64,000 nt of DNA from Pseudomonas sp. H1h (GTDB lineage: Bacteria; Pseudomonadota; Gammaproteobacteria; Pseudomonadales; Pseudomonadaceae), in assembly GCF_000633255.1 (NCBI RefSeq), contig NZ_AYMJ01000004.1, positions 1-64,000 on the forward strand, read 5' to 3'. This document shows positions 9,679 through 17,605 of the stretch, one piece after another. The notes under the pieces are model-generated. The model saw nothing but the letters and a program-made list of their open reading frames with translations, was not told the origin of the DNA and searched no databases. Numbering within the stretch: position 1 is the stretch's first letter; each line of letters begins with the position of its first letter. A program made the translations under genes and the position numbers.

Positions 9679-10365
9679 TCATGGCTGGCCGTAGTCGCGG
9701 GCACCAAACAGGGCGGTACCGATCCGCACCCAGGTGGCGCCTTGGGCGATGGCCGACTCGAGGTCGTGGCTCATGCCCATGGAAAGTGTGTCGAGCGGCA
9801 GATTCAGGCTGGCCTGCAGGCGTTGCACGGCAGCAAACGCGGCGTCCTGTTCGGCGCGATCTTCGGTCGGCTCGGGAATCGCCATCAACCCGCGCAACTT
9901 CAGGCGCGGCAGGGCGCTGATGGCCTCGGCCAACGCCGGCAGATCGGCCGGGGTGCAGCCGGATTTGCTGGCTTCGCCGCTGACATTGACCTGAATGCAG
10001 ATATTCAGCGGCGGCAGGTCGGCCGGGCGCTGTTCGGACAGGCGTTGGGCAATTTTCAGGCGATCCACGGAGTGCACCCAGTCGAAATGCTCGGCAATGG
10101 CGCGAGTCTTGTTCGATTGAATGGGGCCGATGAAGTGCCAGATCAAGGGCAGGTCGGCCAGCTCGAGCTGTTTGCCCAGGGCTTCCTGCAGATAGTTCTC
10201 GCCGAAATCACGCAGGCCGGCGGCGTGGGCTTCACGCAGATCCCCGGCGGGCTTGGTCTTGCTCACGGCGAGCAACTGAACGCTGTTTTCAGCGCGCCCG
10301 GCAGCGGCGGTGGCGGCCTGGATGCGCGAACTAACCTGAAGGATGTTGTCTGCTATCGTGGACAT
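9679..10365 (-). CDS. YggS family PLP homeostasis protein
   Basis: A 228-residue TIM-barrel PLP carrier (YggS/PLPBP family) involved in vitamin B6 balance. The PLP Lys is K36 in LLAVSKTKP. Further family segments are DFGENYLQEAL, WHFIGPIQSNK and LSMGMSHDLESAI. I chose ATG at 10365 over an adjacent in-frame TTG. It is divergent from pilT, with only 56 bp between starts, so both promoters are packed into that gap. Confidence 0.95.
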   Translation of the reverse strand: MSTIADNILQVSSRIQAATAAAGRAENSVQLLAVSKTKPAGDLREAHAAGLRDFGENYLQEALGKQLELADLPLIWHFIGPIQSNKTRAIAEHFDWVHSVDRLKIAQRLSEQRPADLPPLNICIQVNVSGEASKSGCTPADLPALAEAISALPRLKLRGLMAIPEPTEDRAEQDAAFAAVQRLQASLNLPLDTLSMGMSHDLESAIAQGATWVRIGTALFGARDYGQP

Positions 10366-10421
10366 CAAGAGGCGCCGGCGGTCTGAAGGTTCGCGGCATT
10401 CTACTGGAATTGAGGGACGCT

Positions 10422-11456
10422 ATGGATATCACTGAACTGCTGGCGTTCAGCGCCAAACAGGGCGCTTCCGACCTGCATCTGTCGGCCGGTCTGCCGCCGA
10501 TGATCCGTGTCGATGGTGATGTGCGGCGGATCAATCTGCCGGCGCTGGATCACAAGCAAGTGCACGAATTGATCTACGACATCATGAACGACACCCAGCG
10601 GGTCGACTTCGAGAAACACCTGGAAACGGATTTTTCGTTCGAAGTCCCCGGTGTGGCGCGCTTTCGAGTCAATGCCTTCAACCAGAACCGGGGCGCCGGC
10701 GCGGTGTTTCGCACCATTCCGTCGAAAGTGCTGAGCATGGAAGACCTCGGCATGGGCGACGTGTTTCGCAAGATCACTGATGCGCCGCGCGGGCTGGTGC
10801 TGGTGACCGGGCCGACCGGCTCCGGCAAATCGACCACGCTGGCGGCGATGATCGATTACCTCAACACCCATCGCCATCACCACATCCTCACCATCGAAGA
10901 CCCGATCGAGTTCGTCCACGAATCGCGCAAATGCCTGATCAACCAGCGCGAGGTGCACCGCGACACTCGCAGCTTCGCCACCGCCCTGCGTTCGGCGTTG
11001 CGCGAAGACCCGGACGTGATTCTGGTGGGCGAGATGCGCGACCTGGAAACCATTCGCCTGGCCCTGACCGCCGCCGAAACCGGCCATCTGGTGTTCGGCA
11101 CGCTGCACACCACCTCGGCGGCGAAAACCATCGACCGGGTGGTGGATGTGTTCCCGGGGGACGAGAAGTCGATGGTGCGTTCGATGCTGTCGGAATCGCT
11201 GCTGGCAGTGGTCTCGCAGACGCTGATCAAGAAGATCGGCGGCGGACGGGTGGCGGCGCACGAGATCATGCTGGGAACGTCGGCGATCCGTAACCTGATC
11301 CGCGAGGATAAGGTGGCGCAGATGTATTCGGCGATTCAGACCGGTGGGGCGTTGGGGATGCAGACACTCGACATGTGCCTGAAGGAGCTGGTGACCAAGG
11401 GCTTGATCAGCCGCGAGCATGCGCGGGAGAAGGCGCGTACGCCGGATAATTTCTGA
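10422..11456 (+). CDS. pilT: type IV pilus retraction ATPase PilT
   Basis: A 344-residue cytoplasmic motor that depolymerises type IV pili. Evidence is the N-terminus MDITELLAFSAKQGASDLHL, the Walker A motif GPTGSGKST at about residue 130, the GEMRDLETIRLALTAAETGH segment and the C-terminal AIRNLIRE motif. The full family length is present. In P. aeruginosa pilU follows pilT directly. Here a REP pair and an NlpC/P60 gene on the other strand follow instead. Confidence 0.97.
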   Translation: MDITELLAFSAKQGASDLHLSAGLPPMIRVDGDVRRINLPALDHKQVHELIYDIMNDTQRVDFEKHLETDFSFEVPGVARFRVNAFNQNRGAGAVFRTIPSKVLSMEDLGMGDVFRKITDAPRGLVLVTGPTGSGKSTTLAAMIDYLNTHRHHHILTIEDPIEFVHESRKCLINQREVHRDTRSFATALRSALREDPDVILVGEMRDLETIRLALTAAETGHLVFGTLHTTSAAKTIDRVVDVFPGDEKSMVRSMLSESLLAVVSQTLIKKIGGGRVAAHEIMLGTSAIRNLIREDKVAQMYSAIQTGGALGMQTLDMCLKELVTKGLISREHAREKARTPDNF

Positions 11457-11483
11457 AGGAGGCTTGCGGTGCTTTCACGGCCT

Positions 11484-11548
11484 CTTCGCGAGCAGGCCCG
11501 CTCCCACATTGGAATGCATTTCCATGTGGGAGCGAGCCTGCTCGCGAT
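11484..11548. repeat. REP inverted pair
   Basis: Inverted REP arms (CTTCGCGAGCAGGCCCGCTC and its mirror) around a short AT-rich spacer, between the convergent ends of pilT and the NlpC/P60 gene. Confidence 0.88.
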
Positions 11549-11587
11549 GAGGTCAGTACTGGCGATACAACTTGCGGATCAATCAGC

Positions 11588-12214
11588 TCAGCGCTGAACC
11601 ACACGCATCTGCTTGCCGGCAGGCTCTTTGGGCAGCACACGCTTGGCAACCACGTAATGCTGTTCCCAGTACGGCTTGTTCAGCGTGTCGATGCTCACCG
11701 CTTTGCCACGGCGCGGTGCGTGGATGAAGCGGTCGTTGCCCAGGTAGATGGCAACGTGGTTGACCCGACGGCTCTTGATGTTGAAGAAAATCAGGTCGCC
11801 CGGTTTCAGATCCTTGCGCTCGACTTTCTCGCCATGACCGCTGGCCATGGCGTTGGAGGTGCGTGGCAGGTCGAACGTGGCGTCGTTGAACGCATATTTC
11901 ACCAGCCCGCTGCAGTCGAAGCCTTTACTTGGGCTGCTGCCGCCCCAACGATAAGGAGTACCGAGAACGTTGACCGCACGGCTCAGGACGTTGCTGCTTT
12001 CCTTGTTGGCCATCGGCGGAACCAGCTTGCCGTGATTCTTGCTGGCGAGCGTGGTGTGTTTCGTTTGTTTGCTGCTTTTGCTCGAAGGAGCCGAAGCATG
12101 GGATTTAGGGGTGAAACCGTTAACGTTGGGAAGACGTTGCTCACGATTGGTGGCGTGGGCGGCCAGTGGCATTAATAGGCAGATGGTTAGCCATGTCTTG
12201 AAAAATGGTCGCAT
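11588..12214 (-). CDS. exported NlpC/P60 peptidoglycan endopeptidase
   Basis: A 208-residue secreted protein. A signal peptide (about 1-21, ending AAHA) and a Ser/Lys-rich linker lead to an NlpC/P60 domain from about residue 72. The catalytic Cys is C101 in GFDCSGLVKYAF and the His is H153 in VNHVAIYLG, with H165 as third polar residue. This class cleaves D-Glu to diaminopimelate bonds in cell-wall peptides. It is monocistronic here, convergent with pilT and divergent from the TM2 gene. Confidence 0.9.
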   Translation of the reverse strand: MRPFFKTWLTICLLMPLAAHATNREQRLPNVNGFTPKSHASAPSSKSSKQTKHTTLASKNHGKLVPPMANKESSNVLSRAVNVLGTPYRWGGSSPSKGFDCSGLVKYAFNDATFDLPRTSNAMASGHGEKVERKDLKPGDLIFFNIKSRRVNHVAIYLGNDRFIHAPRRGKAVSIDTLNKPYWEQHYVVAKRVLPKEPAGKQMRVVQR

Positions 12215-12464
12215 TAGGCGTGGCTCTTAAAGGTTTGCGCGCAACTTTATAACAGCTTTTTTGTCCCTTCCGAGGCCGTTGGTCGATTCAACCCGGGGGT
12301 CAATTTCGCCCAACAAGCGGCAATCTGGCGCAATTGTCGGACAGAACCCAAGCCCTGCAAGGCTTTGAGCAAGGTGTAACGCCCACGAACCACTTGTCGG
12401 CTCGACACAAAAAAGTCACAGAGATGCATAAAAAATTTATCTATCGACGCAAAAGAGGCCATTC

Positions 12465-12896
12465 ATGAACCGCTATCAGCAGGTTGCTCAACCCCAGGAT
12501 ACGCACAGCAAAGTGATCGGTTATCTGCTGTGGATTTTCGGCTTTACCGGTGCTCACCGTTTTTATTACGGCAAGCCCGTCACCGGGACGATCTGGTTTT
12601 TCACCTTCGGTCTGCTGGGTATCGGCTGGCTGATCGACGTGTTCCTGATCCCGGCGATGGATCGCGAGGCCGATCTGCGTTTTACCGCAGGGCCGATCGA
12701 ATACAACGTGGCGTGGATCCTACTGACGTTTCTGGGGGTGTTCGGCGTGCACCGGATGTACCAGGGCAAGTGGATCAGCGGTTTGCTGTACCTGCTGACG
12801 GGCGGATTGTTCTTTGTCGGAGTGCTGTATGACTTCTGGACCCTGAATGATCAGGTCTCGGTGCGTAACGCGCAGAACAGAGGCGCCTTCCAGTAA
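12465..12896 (+). CDS. tandem TM2-domain membrane protein
   Basis: A 143-residue protein with two TM2 modules. The first contains FGFTGAHRFYYGK and GWLIDVFLIP, the second GVFGVHRMYQGK and VLYDFWTLND. Each module is a helix pair with the short G-x-H-R-x-Y turn, so four membrane helices are expected. The role of bacterial TM2 proteins is unknown. The 250 bp before it (12215-12464) hold no other convincing gene. Its 3' end faces the putative immunity gene across a GC-rich hairpin. Confidence 0.88.
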   Translation: MNRYQQVAQPQDTHSKVIGYLLWIFGFTGAHRFYYGKPVTGTIWFFTFGLLGIGWLIDVFLIPAMDREADLRFTAGPIEYNVAWILLTFLGVFGVHRMYQGKWISGLLYLLTGGLFFVGVLYDFWTLNDQVSVRNAQNRGAFQ

Positions 12897-12903
12897 GTGA
12901 TAG

Positions 12904-12956
12904 CGAGGGGGCAGACCGCCGACGCCAGTTCGCACGCTGGCAGGCAAGCCCCCTCG
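12904..12956. terminator. GC-rich hairpin between convergent genes
   Basis: Arms CGAGGGGGC (12904) and GCCCCCTCG (12948) enclose an inner GCCAG/CTGGC stem. It sits between the ends of the TM2 gene and the immunity gene and may terminate from either side, although no long T run follows. It also marks the left edge of the AT-richer cassette. Confidence 0.45.
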
Positions 12957-12977
12957 ACACCCGGTCTTGCATTTGTG

Positions 12978-13382
12978 CTATTTCAATTGCGCGAAGGTTT
13001 GCATTTGGAAAACGACAAACGTAATGGCCGTGACACCATAAAGTATTGCAATGATGGCGTGATGGGGTTCGGACCAGTAGACAATCCTGTCAACCAAAAT
13101 CACCAGCGATACTGTTGCAATCAAATAGGCTGACATTTTCAGTAACAGACCTGCGAGCGAGTGGGTGTAGGCCCAGCGTAATAAGAGAATCTGCAGCAGG
13201 TGCGTGAGTGTCAGTGTCAGGAAAATAATCAGCGTTGCACCAATGGGAAGGCCGATTGAGTCCTGATTTACATCATATATTTCTGCTCTGAGGTTTTTTA
13301 TGAGTATGAGTACCCCTGCGCCAGATGTCAGTGCGAGAACGATAGGGTATATATAAATTAACAGTTTGCAGGCTCTGTTCAT
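12978..13382 (-). CDS. putative colicin M-type immunity protein (PmiA-like)
   Basis: A 134-residue integral membrane protein with four predicted helices (about 7-28, 46-69, 78-101 and 108-127) and short polar loops. It has no enzymatic motif. The gene starts 40 bp after the colicin M-like bacteriocin stop, on the same strand, with a GGAGAG ribosome site 3 bp before the ATG. Established knowledge: several Pseudomonas colicin M-like bacteriocins are paired with a small polytopic immunity protein named PmiA. The assignment here rests on position, size and topology, not on a residue-level match. Base composition is clearly AT-richer than the neighbouring core genes, like the bacteriocin gene, suggesting joint acquisition. 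Confidence 0.65.
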   Translation of the reverse strand: MNRACKLLIYIYPIVLALTSGAGVLILIKNLRAEIYDVNQDSIGLPIGATLIIFLTLTLTHLLQILLLRWAYTHSLAGLLLKMSAYLIATVSLVILVDRIVYWSEPHHAIIAILYGVTAITFVVFQMQTFAQLK

Positions 13383-13422
13383 TCGCTCTCCATTGTGCAG
13401 AAGTTTGTGGAAATACTGATGC

Positions 13423-14409
13423 TCACGGAGCAGGGTGAAATCCTGTTCCGCTCAGCCTTATTTTATGGTCGCCGAAAATATCGATCTCATAATGTGTTCC
13501 GGAAAATACTCTACCTGCTGTCGTTAATAACTCAAGGGCAGTTGATCTGTTGCTTGCATCAAAGTCGTAAGTGTCAGTATAGGCACGAATAACGCCATCG
13601 AAAACCCAAGACCCTGTTTTGTCCCGGGTAAAGTTTCCCTCCATCTTTAACGTTATTCTTCCCAGATAAGCCCCGGTGACGTTGCTGTCATTAATAGTCG
13701 CGTAAGGGATCTTCGGGTCAGATAAGTAATAAGTTCCAGCTTCTCGAGTGCTGGCGATAGAGCTTGCCAATAGTGGCAATTCATTGGCGCTGACATTCAG
13801 CCCAATATTGTTGATGTTCACCCTCATCCTCTCACCCTTTCCCCAAAGATAATGAGCGAAAGCTTTGATCGGGCTAAAGGTGCCTCCGGAAAGCTCGGTT
13901 GTGAGTGTTTCGTAATTCAGAGTGTAGGGAGCAGTCGCGGAGACTTTGATCAGGGCTTCTATGGCGCTTAGTTTTTGCTGCGCCGCAAATGAATCTGCCA
14001 GGCTAAAATTGATGACTTTGTTCTTGAAGTAGCCGTGGCTGATAATGGCGGAGTTGCTTAGTAAATAATTGTCGCTTTCCGTTATTCTCCAGAGATCACG
14101 AATTCCACTCAGGGCGTCATTATTAATGGCCTTGCTCACCATTTGCAGTTCGTAGGTGAAGGCTTTGATTCCGGATTTCATTTCAAGCCAGGCATGGAAC
14201 ATATCCATTTCTGCTGAGGTTATTACCGGGCCATTGCTCAGAGGCAGTGAATAGGTTTTACCGTCATTGGTGATGATGGCCTCTCCTGCGCCCTGCCAGT
14301 CTGCTGTTGCGTAGGTTCCCCATTTGAAGCCCGAGTCGACTGTAAAGCCGCCAGAACTACTTGTTGTGCCTCTGGTGACAATAGGGGGAAGCGTAAGTCC
14401 ATTTTTCAT
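13423..14409 (-). CDS. colicin M-like bacteriocin (lipid II phosphodiesterase)
   Basis: A 328-residue protein whose C-terminal part (about 175-328) matches the colicin M activity domain. Landmarks are AFAHYLWGKGE (HYLWG at 186-190), VNINNIGL, TGAYLGRITLKMEG and SWVFDGVIRAYTDTYDF. Family members enter the periplasm of related cells and cut lipid II, stopping wall synthesis. The D-x-Y-D core is present (D279, Y281, D282), but the following family His-Arg reads N287-R288 after a loop one residue shorter. The N-terminal 170 residues, expected to bind a receptor and translocate, match nothing I recognise. There is no signal peptide, as in colicins. An AAGGAT-type ribosome site precedes the ATG. 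The gene is AT-rich compared with pilT or pyrC'. Confidence 0.85.
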   Translation of the reverse strand: MKNGLTLPPIVTRGTTSSSGGFTVDSGFKWGTYATADWQGAGEAIITNDGKTYSLPLSNGPVITSAEMDMFHAWLEMKSGIKAFTYELQMVSKAINNDALSGIRDLWRITESDNYLLSNSAIISHGYFKNKVINFSLADSFAAQQKLSAIEALIKVSATAPYTLNYETLTTELSGGTFSPIKAFAHYLWGKGERMRVNINNIGLNVSANELPLLASSIASTREAGTYYLSDPKIPYATINDSNVTGAYLGRITLKMEGNFTRDKTGSWVFDGVIRAYTDTYDFDASNRSTALELLTTAGRVFSGTHYEIDIFGDHKIRLSGTGFHPAP

Positions 14410-14451
14410 ATGCTCATCCTTGTGGGTGTTGGTTATCCTTCTGACGGTTTT

Positions 14452-14496
14452 ATATTAATAGCTGTGTGTAAACGTCACCTACGAGAACTTTGTAGG
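14452..14496 (-). promoter_or_regulatory. candidate bacteriocin promoter with operator dyad
   Basis: Reading leftward toward the bacteriocin gene, a TATTAATATA stretch (14460-14451) resembles a -10 box, and no good -35 box lies 16-18 bp before it. Instead a dyad CCTAC-N9-GTAGG occupies 14478-14496, where an activator would bind. Pseudomonas bacteriocins are often activator- or SOS-controlled. The regulator here is unknown. Confidence 0.4.
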
Positions 14497-14679
14497 CTGT
14501 TTCTGATTGTGTCGAAGCTGTTTTTACAGGGCTGTAAAGCGTCGGAGATTTCTTTATGGCGAGTGGCCGGGTTCCTACGCCGCTTGGTGAAGATAGCGGT
14601 GGGAGTGGCGCGAGGGAGAGGGGTGTTGCGAGCAATGAAATTAAGCGGAATTTTTCTAGTAATGATGTTTATCGCTATC

Positions 14680-14714
14680 AAGCGATAGCAGGCCACTGCA
14701 GCCTGCTATCGCTT
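14680..14714 (-). terminator. hairpin downstream of pyrC'
   Basis: Perfect 14-bp arms AAGCGATAGCAGGC and GCCTGCTATCGCTT with a 7-bp loop, starting 5 bp past the pyrC' stop. No strong T run follows on the minus strand, so termination is likely but not certain. It also forms the right boundary of the accessory cassette. Confidence 0.6.
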
Positions 14715-14718
14715 GTCT

Positions 14719-15990
14719 TCAGGCCTGGTGGCTGATTCGCCCATCCACCAGCGTGTAACGCACCACACCCGGCAGGGTGTGACCGAGGAACGGGCAGTTC
14801 TCGCCCTTCGACAACCAGCCTTCGCCGGCCACGGTGGATGCTTTCGGATCGAACAGCACGATATCCGCCGCGCCGCCCACCGCCAATTTGCCTGCCGGCA
14901 GGCGCAGTGCATCCGCCGGGCCAGCGCTCAGGCGCGCGAGCAGGGTCGGTAGATCCAGCAGACCATCCTCGACCAGTGTCATCGCCAGCGGCAGCAACAG
15001 CTCGACGCTACTGATGCCCGGCTCGGTCGCACCGAACGGGGCCAGTTTGGCGTCGCGTTCGTGCGGCTGGTGATGGCTGGAGATCGCTGACACCACTCCG
15101 GACTTCACCGCCTCACGCAGACCATCGCGGTCAGCGCGGGTGCGCAGTGGCGGTTGCACGTGATACAGGCTGCTGAAGTCGATCAGCGCTTCATCGGTCA
15201 GAATCAACTGGTACAGCGCGACATCCGCGGTGACCTTCAAGCCACGGGCCTGGGCCTGGGCGATCAGGGCCACACCGCGAGCGCTGGTCAGTTGACTGAA
15301 ATGCGCACGCACGCCGGTCTGCTCGACCAGCAGCAGATCGCGGGCCAGGGCCACGGTTTCTGCGGTTTCCGGGATGCCCGGCAAGCCGAGGAAACTGGCG
15401 ACAGCGCCTTCGTGGGCCAGGCCGCCATCGGCCAGATCGTGATCCTGTGAATTGAAAATCACCGTCAGGTCGAAGGTGGCCGCGTAGTCCAGCGCCCGGC
15501 ACAGGGTGCGGGTGTTGCGAAAGCTCTCCAGACCGTTGCCGAATGCCACACAGCCGGCGTCACGCAAAGCAACGAGCTCTGCAAGCTGTTCGCCGTCCAG
15601 GCCTTTGCTCAGTGCGCCAATCGGGAACACCTTGGTGTTGCCGGCTTCGCGGGCGCGGTCGAGGATCAGCTCGGCCACCGCCGAGGTGTCGAGCACCGGT
15701 TTGGTCTTTGGTGGGCAGCATAGGCTGGTCACGCCACCGGCCGCTGCGGCGCGGGTTTCGCTGGCGATGGTGCCTTTGCGGCTGTAGCCCGGCTCGCGCA
15801 GGGCGACGTTCAGGTCGACCAGCCCGGGGGCGGCCACAAGGCCTTGGGCGTCGATGGTTTCGACAGCGCTGAAACCGGCCGGCGCGGCGCCGAGGGCGAC
15901 GATCTTGCAGGCTTCGACGTGGATATCGGTGACTTGATCCAGGCCGCTGCTTGGATCGATGACGCGGGCGCCGAGAATGCTGAGCTTCAC
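14719..15990 (-). CDS. pyrC': inactive dihydroorotase homologue PyrC'
   Basis: A 423-residue amidohydrolase-fold protein starting at a GTG (15990) that overlaps the pyrB stop by 4 bp. Where active dihydroorotases have the metal-binding Asp-x-His-x-His near residue 60, this protein reads [16 protein letters not shown], so both His ligands are gone. Established knowledge: in Pseudomonas this pseudoenzyme is a structural partner needed for the PyrB dodecamer, and a separate gene makes the active dihydroorotase. It is the last gene of the pyrR-pyrB-pyrC' operon. Confidence 0.93.
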   Translation of the reverse strand: MKLSILGARVIDPSSGLDQVTDIHVEACKIVALGAAPAGFSAVETIDAQGLVAAPGLVDLNVALREPGYSRKGTIASETRAAAAGGVTSLCCPPKTKPVLDTSAVAELILDRAREAGNTKVFPIGALSKGLDGEQLAELVALRDAGCVAFGNGLESFRNTRTLCRALDYAATFDLTVIFNSQDHDLADGGLAHEGAVASFLGLPGIPETAETVALARDLLLVEQTGVRAHFSQLTSARGVALIAQAQARGLKVTADVALYQLILTDEALIDFSSLYHVQPPLRTRADRDGLREAVKSGVVSAISSHHQPHERDAKLAPFGATEPGISSVELLLPLAMTLVEDGLLDLPTLLARLSAGPADALRLPAGKLAVGGAADIVLFDPKASTVAGEGWLSKGENCPFLGHTLPGVVRYTLVDGRISHQA

Positions 15991-16991
15991 TGGGCGTTCT
16001 CCTGCTCGAATTGACGTTGCGCCGTTTGCCCGCTCATGGCCATCGACAGCACGGCCATACGGATGGCGATGCCGTAGGTGACTTGATTGAGGATCACCGA
16101 GTGCGGGCCGTCGGCCACTGCCGACTCGATTTCCACGCCACGGTTGATCGGCCCCGGGTGCATGACGATGCAATCGGGCTTGGCCCCGGCCAGGCGCGCC
16201 GTGGTCAGGCCGAACAGGCGGTAGAACTCGCCTTCGCTCGGCAGCAGGCCGCCGGTCATGCGCTCACGCTGCAGGCGCAGCATGATCACCACGTCGACGT
16301 CCTTCAGGCCTTCGGTCATGTCGGTGTAGACCTTGACGCCGTACTGCTCGATGCCGATCGGCAGCAGGGTTTTCGGCGCGATCACGCGGATGTCCTGGCA
16401 GCCGAGGGTCTTCAGGGCGAGCATGTTCGAGCGCGCCACCCGTGAGTGCAGGATGTCGCCGACGATCGCTACCGAGAGGTTTTCGAAACTGCCCTTGTGC
16501 CGACGGATGGTCAGCATGTCGAGCATGCCCTGGGTCGGGTGCGCATGACGGCCGTCGCCACCGTTGATGATCGCTACTTGCGGACAGACATGCTCGGCGA
16601 TGAAGTGCGCAGCGCCCGAGTCTCCGTGGCGCACGACGAACATGTCGGCGGCCATCGCTTCAAGGTTGCGCAGGGTGTCGAGCAGGGTTTCACCTTTACT
16701 CGCCGACGAGGTCGACACGTTGAGGGTGATCACGTCCGCCGACAGCCGCTGGGCCGCCAGTTCGAAGGTGGTGCGGGTGCGGGTGGAGTTCTCGAAGAAC
16801 ACGTTGCACACGGTCTTGCCGCGCAGCAACGGGACCTTCTTCACCGCCCGGGCACCGACTTCGAGGAACGAATCGGCAGTGTCGAGGATTTCCGTCAGCA
16901 ACTCGCGGCGCAGGCCGTCGAGCGAGAGGAAGTGGCGCAGCTGGCCCTGATCATTGAGCTGCAGCGGGCGCTTGGTGTCTAGAGGCGTCAT
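15987..16991 (-). CDS. pyrB: aspartate carbamoyltransferase catalytic chain
   Basis: A 334-residue enzyme joining carbamoyl phosphate to aspartate in pyrimidine synthesis. The carbamoyl-phosphate site is [12 protein letters not shown]. Aspartate-site features include [12 protein letters not shown] and the late segment [12 protein letters not shown]. The start ATG at 16991 gives the usual Pseudomonas length. A longer frame adds six residues without a good ribosome site. It is coupled to pyrC' by a 4-bp overlap and follows pyrR by 27 bp. Confidence 0.96.
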   Translation of the reverse strand: MTPLDTKRPLQLNDQGQLRHFLSLDGLRRELLTEILDTADSFLEVGARAVKKVPLLRGKTVCNVFFENSTRTRTTFELAAQRLSADVITLNVSTSSASKGETLLDTLRNLEAMAADMFVVRHGDSGAAHFIAEHVCPQVAIINGGDGRHAHPTQGMLDMLTIRRHKGSFENLSVAIVGDILHSRVARSNMLALKTLGCQDIRVIAPKTLLPIGIEQYGVKVYTDMTEGLKDVDVVIMLRLQRERMTGGLLPSEGEFYRLFGLTTARLAGAKPDCIVMHPGPINRGVEIESAVADGPHSVILNQVTYGIAIRMAVLSMAMSGQTAQRQFEQENAQ

Positions 16992-17018
16992 CGCGAGGGG
17001 GACTCTCAATAGGGCGGA

Positions 17019-17525
17019 TTAAGGGTTCAGGTCTTGCAGTTCGAGCGTCAGCGGCTCAGGGCCGGACAGCTTTACCCGCTCGTGCGGGGCGAGCGACAGG
17101 GTCGCGCCGACCACGTTCGGGCGAATCGGCAGTTCGCCAGCGTCCAGGTCCAGCAGGCAGACCAGGGTCACGCTGGCTGGGCGGCCGTAGTCGAACAGTT
17201 CGTTCATGGCGGCGCGGATGGTGCGGCCGCTCATCAGTACGTCGTCGATCAGCACCAGATGCTGGCCTTCGATCTCGAAGGGCAGGGCCGACGGGCGCAC
17301 TTGCGGGTGCAGGCCGTTCTGGCTGAAGTCGTCGCGGTAGAAGGAAACATCCAGCGTGCCCAGCGGCGCATCACTGCCCAGCTCCTTGAGCAGGGCCTGC
17401 GCGACCCAGATTCCGCCAGTGCGGATGCCGATGTAGCGCGGTTCACTGATATCACGCTGGGCAAGGTGCGCCTTGAGGCGGGTCGCCATCTGGCTGATCA
17501 GATCGGCGGGATTTGGCAGGCTCAT
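17019..17525 (-). CDS. pyrR: PyrR bifunctional regulator / uracil phosphoribosyltransferase
   Basis: A 168-residue protein with the PRPP-binding loop [20 protein letters not shown]. PyrR proteins sense UMP and some have uracil phosphoribosyltransferase activity. The ATG at 17525 (MSLPNPADL) is favoured by a GGAGCAACC leader. It is the first gene of the pyrRBC' unit and is separated from ruvX upstream by a terminator. I did not find a clear PyrR attenuator in the short leader, so the regulatory mechanism is open. Confidence 0.94.
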   Translation of the reverse strand: MSLPNPADLISQMATRLKAHLAQRDISEPRYIGIRTGGIWVAQALLKELGSDAPLGTLDVSFYRDDFSQNGLHPQVRPSALPFEIEGQHLVLIDDVLMSGRTIRAAMNELFDYGRPASVTLVCLLDLDAGELPIRPNVVGATLSLAPHERVKLSGPEPLTLELQDLNP

Positions 17526-17582
17526 GGTTGCTCCTTCTTGGGGCCGAGCCAGGTCCTTGGACAAGGCTCGGGTCATAACGCA

Positions 17583-17602
17583 AAAGAAAAGCGCCGAAGC
17601 GC
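17583..17602 (-). terminator. rho-independent terminator after ruvX
   Basis: On the minus strand AGCGC-TTCG-GCGCT is followed by TTTCTTTT. It starts a few bases beyond the ruvX stop and separates the algH-ruvX unit from pyrR. Confidence 0.8.
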
Positions 17603-17605
17603 TTG

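Larger units (their letters stand above)
14410..14718. other. AT-rich intergenic region upstream of the bacteriocin
   Basis: This 309-bp stretch has no convincing gene. Open frames on both strands lack family signals. It holds the bacteriocin promoter and dyad, a perfect 16-bp palindrome TTTACAG-GG-CTGTAAA (14523-14538) and the hairpin behind pyrC'. Its composition matches the bacteriocin and not the core genes. Confidence 0.6.

Noticed and set aside
14518-14540. LexA (SOS) box near CTGTTTTTACAG
   Set aside because: The CTG and CAG halves are separated by 6 bp instead of the 10 needed for a LexA site, so SOS control by LexA is not supported.
14410-14688. Small plus-strand frame of 92 codons upstream of the bacteriocin
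   Set aside because: It has no ribosome site of note, no family pattern, and it covers the bacteriocin promoter and palindromes.
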